6,617 bases of DNA from positions 1 through 6,617 of the forward strand of contig JAISYW010000104.1 in assembly GCA_031269645.1 (NCBI GenBank), read 5' to 3'. Source of the stretch: Holosporaceae bacterium (GTDB lineage Bacteria; Pseudomonadota; Alphaproteobacteria; UBA3830). Below the pieces are notes generated by a model. It saw nothing but the letters and a program-made list of their open reading frames with translations, searched no databases and was not told where the DNA came from. Made by a program: the position numbers and the translations under genes. This document shows, piece by piece, positions 1 through 4,350 of this stretch (positions are counted from its first letter, which is position 1; each line of letters opens with the position of its first letter).

Positions 1-1633
1 TTACAGGAGCTGTCCTCTGCTCCGCAAACACTTTGTTGATATCGCCTTTACCATTTAGAAATGACAATAGTGAATGAAACGCCACATTGTGAGACGATAT
101 AGCATCGTATACCCTTGGGGTAAGCAGAAAGTGATCTAAACTTTCCGGATCATCTGCTTTAAGTACAGACCTGAGCGCGTGAATATCTACTATCGCATCA
201 TCAGCGCTGTCGTTTTCGGCTACGGCAGCGTCAATCTGAGCTTTTAGCACTTCCTCCATTTTATCGAGCAGCCTAAGAGATAACCTTAGGAACTCCAATT
301 GTTTGTCTTTAGCTTTCAGCGCTTCTGCAATATGTTGTCGAACCTCCGCTGGTAGTTCCTTTTCTTCTGTTTTTGTTTCTCGGCGTTGGAAAACGTAGCC
401 TGTTTCGGTTCTGTGAGAGAACGTTTCTCTGCCAAATTGATCTCTTGTATAGTGATCTGTAATTGTGTTTAAATAATAATCTGTGTGATGTTGAACTTTC
501 ACTTTGCTGCCAAGAAGTTTGCCGAATTCTATTTTTGCCTCTTCTTCGGCTCGGATTTGTTGCTTTATGCCTTCCTTTGATCTTTTTATGAGGTTCATCG
601 CCTCTTTTGCCAATATGATTCCTTTATCGTTTTTCAGGGTATCTACGAGGATATCAAGTGACTGTGATCCGGTAATTTCTCCATCGTTCTCCAGAGATTC
701 CACATCCAATTTGGATGATTTGCTGATATGTAAATTGCCCTGATTTAGCAAATTCTTCATTGGATCTACTTGCATGTTTCCCACATGCGCAAATGTTTGC
801 GGCGCGACTCGGAAAGAATCTATTTTTCCACTTAAAGAACCGGAAATATCGAAAAGTTGTCCAGCTGAAATATTTCCATTTTGAACAAAAAGATTTTCCG
901 TATTCAAGAATCCCGTACTATTGACACTCAGATTGCCGAGCGCATGAACGTCTCTTCCCAAAAAAGCTCCAAAATTATCAAAAATTCCAGATTTACGAGA
1001 CGGCCCTGCTGGCTTTTGGGTAATGAAACCCATACCAACGTAGTTTTTTAGCCCGAGAGGAACATTGGCACGTCCGCCTTGGGAATCAATAACTCCACCA
1101 TTGTAGTAATACTTTGCGAACAGCGCGTAGTCATTCATTTGCAGCACAGAATAGTTGTAAAAATCGTCGCAACTTATTGCGAGATGATGAAACGCTATGG
1201 GGTTGTGATTTTTTATGGATTTGTTTGTTTGGAAAGCAAATTTGGTATTTTGCGCCATTCCGGTTTCTTTAGCTCCGCCGGACGATAATTCTATGTCGCC
1301 ATTAAGATTGAACAAGAAACTAAAGAAAACACCACGTGAAGCCGAATATATCTGGCATAGAACATCGTCATTTTGTTTACAAAGAGAAATATCGTTTTCG
1401 TTTAAGTCCGGAAGCGAGCCATACTCTGCCGCGCTCAATCTACGATTGAAGATACCGATCCCATCATTAATAATTGATAAACGAACCCCATTACTCTCGC
1501 CTAAAACATTAACATAAAAGTTCGCGGCTCTTACATGATCAGCAAAACTCATATTTGCTGAAGAAGATTTCATACAGAAGCTGTTAAGAGAAAAAACTAT
1601 ACAAAAAATAGCGGCAAAAATTTTTTGAAACAT
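1..1633 (-). CDS. Large predicted secreted haemagglutinin-like repeat protein, N-terminal 544 aa (partial)
   Basis: The minus strand is open from an ATG at 1633-1631 to the left edge: 544 codons with no stop and no 3' end in the window. The start is supported by GGAGGA seven bases upstream. Residues 1-20 form a hydrophobic segment after a single early lysine, followed by serine-rich KSSSA at about 22-26, as in a Sec signal peptide with cleavage near residue 26. Residues 232-345 hold short glycine/asparagine-rich beta repeats (GNLSVNS, NGNISAG, NQGNLHIS, LENDGEITGS, LKNDKGII), the pattern of filamentous-haemagglutinin beta-helix repeats. Residues 340-375 and 420-475 are charged, helical and coiled-coil-like. 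I do not see a classical TPS secretion domain (two-partner secretion) between the signal peptide and the repeats. Role inferred: surface adhesin or the stalk of a polymorphic toxin; any C-terminal effector would lie outside the window. Family assignment is moderate; the reading frame is certain. Confidence 0.8.
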   Translation of the reverse strand, partial: MFQKIFAAIFCIVFSLNSFCMKSSSANMSFADHVRAANFYVNVLGESNGVRLSIINDGIGIFNRRLSAAEYGSLPDLNENDISLCKQNDDVLCQIYSASRGVFFSFLFNLNGDIELSSGGAKETGMAQNTKFAFQTNKSIKNHNPIAFHHLAISCDDFYNYSVLQMNDYALFAKYYYNGGVIDSQGGRANVPLGLKNYVGMGFITQKPAGPSRKSGIFDNFGAFLGRDVHALGNLSVNSTGFLNTENLFVQNGNISAGQLFDISGSLSGKIDSFRVAPQTFAHVGNMQVDPMKNLLNQGNLHISKSSKLDVESLENDGEITGSQSLDILVDTLKNDKGIILAKEAMNLIKRSKEGIKQQIRAEEEAKIEFGKLLGSKVKVQHHTDYYLNTITDHYTRDQFGRETFSHRTETGYVFQRRETKTEEKELPAEVRQHIAEALKAKDKQLEFLRLSLRLLDKMEEVLKAQIDAAVAENDSADDAIVDIHALRSVLKADDPESLDHFLLTPRVYDAISSHNVAFHSLLSFLNGKGDINKVFAEQRTAPV

Positions 1634-1640
1634 ATCTTTA

Positions 1641-1646
1641 TCCTCC
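1641..1646 (-). promoter_or_regulatory. Ribosome binding site of the haemagglutinin-like gene
   Basis: GGAGGA on the minus strand lies seven bases before the ATG at 1633. It is a near-perfect Shine-Dalgarno sequence and fixes the start of the leftward gene. Confidence 0.8.
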
Positions 1647-1709
1647 ATAAAAACGCGTCTCTAACGAAACATCACAACCGTACATTGGTAAAATGCATCT
1701 TTCTTTGAC

Positions 1710-1736
1710 TCTATACCCTCTGCAACCCTTTTGCAA
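1710..1736 (-). promoter_or_regulatory. Weak candidate promoter for the leftward gene
   Basis: On the minus strand TTGCAA (1736-1731) is followed after 15 bases by TATAGA (1715-1710), resembling -35 and -10 boxes about 75 bases before the start codon. The spacing is two bases shorter than the optimum, so this is tentative. The -35 region sits in a short direct repeat: GGTTGCA occurs twice, 11 bases (one helical turn) apart, which could be a regulator site. Confidence 0.2.
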
Positions 1737-1782
1737 CCATAGTCCATAGAAAAAATTAACTTTATAAAAGTCTTTACGGAAC

Positions 1783-1803
1783 AAAGCATTAATTATGCTT
1801 TTT
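1783..1803 (+). terminator. Short hairpin with T-run, possible weak terminator
   Basis: AAAGCAT (1783-1789) and ATGCTTT (1795-1801) form a 7-bp stem with a 5-base loop, and the T-run continues to 1803. On the plus strand this resembles a weak intrinsic terminator. It lies immediately before the TPR ORF and ends no visible gene, so it could be left over from a lost gene or have no function. Confidence 0.2.
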
Positions 1804-1823
1804 AGCCTCCATAAATCCTTAAT

Positions 1824-3035
1824 TTGCGAGTTACGATCGGATATATTTACCGGTTCAAAGAACAATCCATTGATGAGTCAGTTCCTTATTTGGAAAAAGC
1901 ATTGCAACTAAATGATGAATACAAATTGCTGAGCAAACACGAAACAGCAAAAATAATGATTGTACTTGGGGAGTCTCATATCCTTCTAAATCAGAATAAC
2001 AGAGCAGAAAAAATTTTAAAAGAAAGTAGTAGGTTGCTTGGATTAGCTCCATCGCAAGTTACAGATCATGCGAACAACTTGAGATTGCTGGGAATTATTC
2101 ACATGCGACGCAATAAATTTGATGCTGCCAATGCCTGTTTCGATGAGGCAATTAACGAATTAGAAAGAAATAATTGCAGCGAGATATTTTCTCTCGTAAC
2201 AAAGGCGAGAACATATGCAGCAAAATCAATAAATTACGTTAATCAGTACATAAATAAAGATGGTATGAATGAGGCAATAGATTTGATGAAAACGGCAATA
2301 AGGATTTTAGAAGAAAAAACGAATCTTGCTTCATTTGAGCAGAATATAATTAAACGAGAAATTGCGGACTTTAAGATAACCTTGAGTGGTATGGAAAATG
2401 GCGTAATGCATTATGATATTGCTCTAAAATTAGCGGAAGAAACTGAAAATTTGCTTCGTCAACTTCCGGACGAAGATAATAGTTCCTACTGCAGCTTTGG
2501 GAAAATTTATACCGAAAAAGGGCATGCATATTTAAGAAAGAATCAGCTAAAAAAAGCCAAAGAAATGTTTAAGGAAGCTAGAAAAGTTTGCGATAAAGCG
2601 CAAATAAATGAATATGTTTGGCGCACTAGAATGCAGCAACCGGAAACGCTAATTAGATTGGGAGAATTAAACGAAGCTTATGAAAATTGTGAGTTCATAT
2701 TCAATGAAAAAGATCGAGATAGAAACATCGGAGCGGATCTGTTTTACAACACGAGTTATTATAACGCAGCGGTGATAAAACATCGCCAGGGATACGTTAC
2801 GCAATCGCTCGAACATTTCGAAAAGTTCTTTGTGCTGATGCAAGAGTTTTGCAAAGATTTTCTGGATGAAAAAAGTTACCAAAAGATGGAGAATGAAAGA
2901 ACTTTTGAAACCAAATTAAGTGAATTAGAAATCAAAAAATACTACGAGAACGCATTGAAAGTATTTTCAGCGGTTTGCAAAAAAGGTTCTGAATTTATCA
3001 CCGATTATATCGAGCAAAATCTGGCCGATCAGTAA
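1824..3035 (+). CDS. TPR-repeat protein, probably 5'-truncated
   Basis: A 403-aa frame ends at TAA 3033-3035. The only start at the 5' end is a TTG at 1824 with no Shine-Dalgarno sequence, and an in-frame stop lies at 1812-1814; the next in-frame ATG encodes Met45. Helix pairs of tetratricopeptide repeats are visible at about 42-75, 82-116, 226-260 (YTEKGHAYLRKNQLKKAKEMF) and 308-342, with degenerate ones at 145-165 and 272-300. The first residues (IGYIYR then SVPYLEKALQL) already lie inside a TPR, missing the start of its first helix, so the true N-terminus appears to be lost. No catalytic domain or signal peptide is present. TPR arrays mediate protein-protein contact, and multi-TPR proteins are common in intracellular alphaproteobacteria, often attached to an N-terminal effector or NTPase domain. 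This may be a fragment of such a gene; whether it is expressed cannot be judged. Confidence 0.7.
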   Translation: MRVTIGYIYRFKEQSIDESVPYLEKALQLNDEYKLLSKHETAKIMIVLGESHILLNQNNRAEKILKESSRLLGLAPSQVTDHANNLRLLGIIHMRRNKFDAANACFDEAINELERNNCSEIFSLVTKARTYAAKSINYVNQYINKDGMNEAIDLMKTAIRILEEKTNLASFEQNIIKREIADFKITLSGMENGVMHYDIALKLAEETENLLRQLPDEDNSSYCSFGKIYTEKGHAYLRKNQLKKAKEMFKEARKVCDKAQINEYVWRTRMQQPETLIRLGELNEAYENCEFIFNEKDRDRNIGADLFYNTSYYNAAVIKHRQGYVTQSLEHFEKFFVLMQEFCKDFLDEKSYQKMENERTFETKLSELEIKKYYENALKVFSAVCKKGSEFITDYIEQNLADQ

Positions 3036-3064
3036 TTTTAAATCAAATTTTAAAATTATTTTTT
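3034..3064 (+). terminator. AT-only hairpin plus T-run after the TPR gene
   Basis: AATTTTAAA (3034-3042) and TTTAAAATT (3049-3057) form a perfect 9-bp stem around a 6-base loop, followed by six T at 3059-3064. The position right at the TPR stop codon fits an intrinsic terminator, but the stem contains no G-C pair, so it would be weak. Confidence 0.4.
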
Positions 3065-3114
3065 GTCCTAAAATTTTCAACTTCACATCCGTAAAAACCC
3101 CCAGGGTGGTTTCT

Positions 3115-3270
3115 ATGTGCCTATTTTATAGGCACACTCTCAAAAAAAATCGACATCCCGAATGGCCTGATTTTTCAACAATTTTGGGCGAAAATTACGT
3201 ACGTAATTACGTACGTAAAAATTACGTACGTATTTTTTACGGATATCTTTTTTTTAGAAATCGTAGTTAA
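3115..3270 (+). CDS. Doubtful 51-codon ORF across the palindromic repeats
   Basis: An ATG at 3115 opens a 51-codon frame ending in TAA at 3268-3270. AGGGTGG about five bases upstream is a mediocre ribosome binding site. The frame runs through the three palindromic 12-mers; their offsets (12 and 15 bases) are multiples of three, so they read as NYVR-NYVR-KNYVR. No family is recognised. The start codon lies in the base of the 3116-3136 hairpin. Most likely this is non-coding regulatory DNA, but the in-frame repeat spacing keeps a small basic peptide possible. Confidence 0.15.
   Translation: MCLFYRHTLKKNRHPEWPDFSTILGENYVRNYVRKNYVRIFYGYLFFRNRS
3116..3136. repeat. Perfect inverted repeat, 9-bp stem with 3-base loop
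   Basis: TGTGCCTAT (3116-3124) and ATAGGCACA (3128-3136) are exact reverse complements around TTT. No T-run follows on either strand, so it is not a standard intrinsic terminator. It could be an RNA hairpin in an operon leader or a protein-binding palindrome. Confidence 0.6.
3194..3232. repeat. Three copies of the palindromic 12-mer ATTACGTACGTA (iteron or operator-like)
   Basis: Identical copies lie at 3194-3205, 3206-3217 and 3221-3232; the first two abut and the third follows after three A. Each contains TACGTACGTA, a perfect 10-bp palindrome. The set ends 72 bases before the first operon start codon. Repeated palindromes upstream of a replication operon are typical of repressor operators or replication iterons. 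Which protein binds is unknown; the BRO-N domain encoded downstream is one candidate (inference). Confidence 0.65.
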
Positions 3271-3304
3271 ATTTTTGGAGCCAAAAACTTTGGAGAGATG
3301 GCGC

Positions 3305-3511
3305 ATGATAGACGAAGAGCGGACGCTATGGAGATCGGTAATTGTTCAGGCATTGAAAGATGCAAAGAACACCAAACTTTCTAAAAAAGAGAGAAGGGAA
3401 GTTCTTGAATGGTTCAGTGAAGAAAACGTCTACTTTGAATATGTTTGCTTTTTGGCTAATGTTGATGCAAACGCAGTAATGGAGAGATTCTTGCGAATGG
3501 TAAAAAAATAG
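3305..3511 (+). CDS. Small phage-type helical protein, 68 aa
   Basis: ATG at 3305 is preceded by GGAGAG at 3292-3297, seven bases away, which makes it a better start than the in-frame TTG at 3275. The product is charged and helical: LWRSVIVQALKDA near the N-terminus, a basic KLSKKERREV stretch, then EWFSEENVYFEYVCFLANVD and a final helix. This layout (LWRxVxxQAL, a basic helix, WxxxxxxxFxxVCxLAxxDxxAV) resembles small uncharacterised proteins encoded in prophages and integrative elements of alphaproteobacteria, usually beside replication or regulatory genes; that recognition is from memory. It is the first gene of the operon, with 13 bases to the next. No enzymatic motif or membrane segment is visible. 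A small DNA-binding or regulatory role is possible but unproven. Confidence 0.75.
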   Translation: MIDEERTLWRSVIVQALKDAKNTKLSKKERREVLEWFSEENVYFEYVCFLANVDANAVMERFLRMVKK

Positions 3512-3524
3512 GAGAGTAAAAAAT

Positions 3525-3695
3525 ATGAATAATAATATTGCGATGATAAATCGCCAAGGGATGATTTTATCTAATTTTCTGAGAATCAGATATGGATGCA
3601 ACAAACAAAATCTCACATTGGGCGACATTATGGAGATTTGCGAATTTTTGAATAATCTAAAAGAGAGAGGAGGTAAAGATGAAAACAAATTTTAA
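3525..3695 (+). CDS. Small hypothetical protein, 56 aa
   Basis: ATG at 3525 has GGAGAG (3511-3516) eight bases upstream; the site starts on the last base of the previous stop codon. The frame ends with TAA at 3693-3695 and overlaps the next gene by 17 bases, which places the next gene's ribosome binding site inside this coding sequence. The product starts MNNNIAMINR, contains a basic FLRIRYGCNKQN segment, then the helix LGDIMEICEFLNNLKERGG. No family is recognised. The good start signal, tight spacing and overlap argue that it is translated as part of the operon. Confidence 0.6.
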   Translation: MNNNIAMINRQGMILSNFLRIRYGCNKQNLTLGDIMEICEFLNNLKERGGKDENKF

Positions 3696-4350
3696 ATTGA
3701 ATTCCAGCGGAGTTTTTTATCAAAACAATGAAGGTATGAAAATCAAAATTTGCGATGCAGTGGAGGTTCTGGCAATTGTTTCTAATTTGGATGCAACGCA
3801 GTGGGGAAAATTGATTGAATTTACCAATGCTCATAAACAAAAAAGAAATTTAATAGTGCCAATGAAATTACTCATGAGTAGTTCAAGACATCTTACTGCA
3901 GAATTATCTTTGCGCGGACTAATTATATCGCTGCAATATATGAGATTATTTCAAGAATATCTCTGCGGTAAAAATCCACAAAAGATTATGGTGATGGATT
4001 ATCAATTCTTGGGAAGTCATGCATTTTTCACCAATTTCTCCAGTGTAGAATCAGAAGCGATAATCACAGAAAGATTGAAGACATTTATAATTAAAAATAT
4101 GGAAAACTTCTATGATATTGAGGGACAAAATTTTCAAGAACTACTCCGCCTTGTTGGATACGTAAAGCGCGTTGATGGAAAAACCTACTATTGCATTTTT
4201 CAAAAAATTTTCGAGCGAGAAATTACTAACAATCGTGATGAAATGCAAATTCTTGTTGATGGTGGATTATTGGTTCCAAGAATCAATGGAGACTTTTATC
4301 ATTTTCATAATTTTTGCAAAGTTTATATAATTGAAAGCAATAAACTATGA
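3679..4350 (+). CDS. ATPase-less DUF927-related protein, 223 aa
   Basis: ATG at 3679 has AGGAGG (3668-3673) five bases upstream, inside the previous gene, and the stop overlaps the next start as ATGA. Residues 5-118 align by eye with residues 442-560 of the downstream protein: F.L.....Y, K..IC...EVLA, GKLIEFT, an R..IVP.KLL segment, a helix ending LRGLIIS, the EYL....P stretch, then a G.HAFF motif at 112-117 where DUF927 proteins usually have GWH...F. The ATPase core should follow but is absent. Residues 124-223 instead resemble the C-terminal tail of DUF927 proteins: ITERLKTFI, a F...LRLVGYVKR turn, TYYCIFQKIFEREI, LVDGGLLVPRINGD and KVYII. There is no Walker A or B motif. It therefore appears to be an internally deleted DUF927 protein kept as an intact ORF. 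It could act as a partner, regulator or inhibitor of the neighbouring helicase (inference). The sequence is very AT-rich (13 G+C in 60 at 4081-4140). Confidence 0.7.
   Translation: MKTNFKLNSSGVFYQNNEGMKIKICDAVEVLAIVSNLDATQWGKLIEFTNAHKQKRNLIVPMKLLMSSSRHLTAELSLRGLIISLQYMRLFQEYLCGKNPQKIMVMDYQFLGSHAFFTNFSSVESEAIITERLKTFIIKNMENFYDIEGQNFQELLRLVGYVKRVDGKTYYCIFQKIFEREITNNRDEMQILVDGGLLVPRINGDFYHFHNFCKVYIIESNKL

Larger units (their letters stand above)
1637..1815. repeat. Pair of 15-bp direct repeats in the divergent intergenic region
   Basis: TTTATCCTCCATAAA at 1637-1651 and TTTAGCCTCCATAAA at 1801-1815 differ at one position and are 164 bases apart. The left copy contains the ribosome binding site of the leftward gene. 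The right copy lies just before the apparent start of the TPR ORF. They could be remnants of a duplicated gene start or the edges of a rearrangement; chance similarity of AT-rich translation-start sequence is also possible. Confidence 0.45.
3036..3304. other. Intergenic spacer rich in palindromes
   Basis: This 269-bp stretch separates the TPR gene from the replication operon. In order it holds a terminator-like hairpin, an imperfect inverted repeat (AAACC...GGTTT) around 3094-3112, a perfect hairpin at 3116-3136, a CG-poor stretch with A-runs, three ATTACGTACGTA palindromes at 3194-3232 and a T-rich stretch before the first operon gene. I find no convincing sigma-70 promoter with good spacing. 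The density of symmetrical sequence next to a primase-helicase gene makes it a candidate control or origin region. Confidence 0.5.

Noticed and set aside
504..1517. Plus-strand frames of 69-100 codons
   Set aside because: All are antisense to the continuous 544-codon minus-strand gene with signal peptide and repeats.
1638..1865. 75-codon minus-strand frame ending four bases before the haemagglutinin-like start codon
   Set aside because: It starts with TTG without a ribosome binding site, overlaps the TPR ORF start, has no recognisable domain and occupies what should be the promoter region. The closeness of its stop to the next start is intriguing but not sufficient.
3194..3232. CRISPR array
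   Set aside because: Only three 12-base units with no spacers of uniform length (0 and 3 bases); this is a tandem palindromic repeat.
3275..3304. TTG at 3275 as start of the first operon gene
   Set aside because: No Shine-Dalgarno sequence precedes it, whereas ATG 3305 has GGAGAG seven bases upstream.
3326..3688. 120-codon minus-strand frame
   Set aside because: Antisense to the two small operon genes, which have good ribosome binding sites; its phenylalanine/leucine/serine-rich composition is typical of a shadow of AT-rich lysine/glutamate-rich coding sequence.
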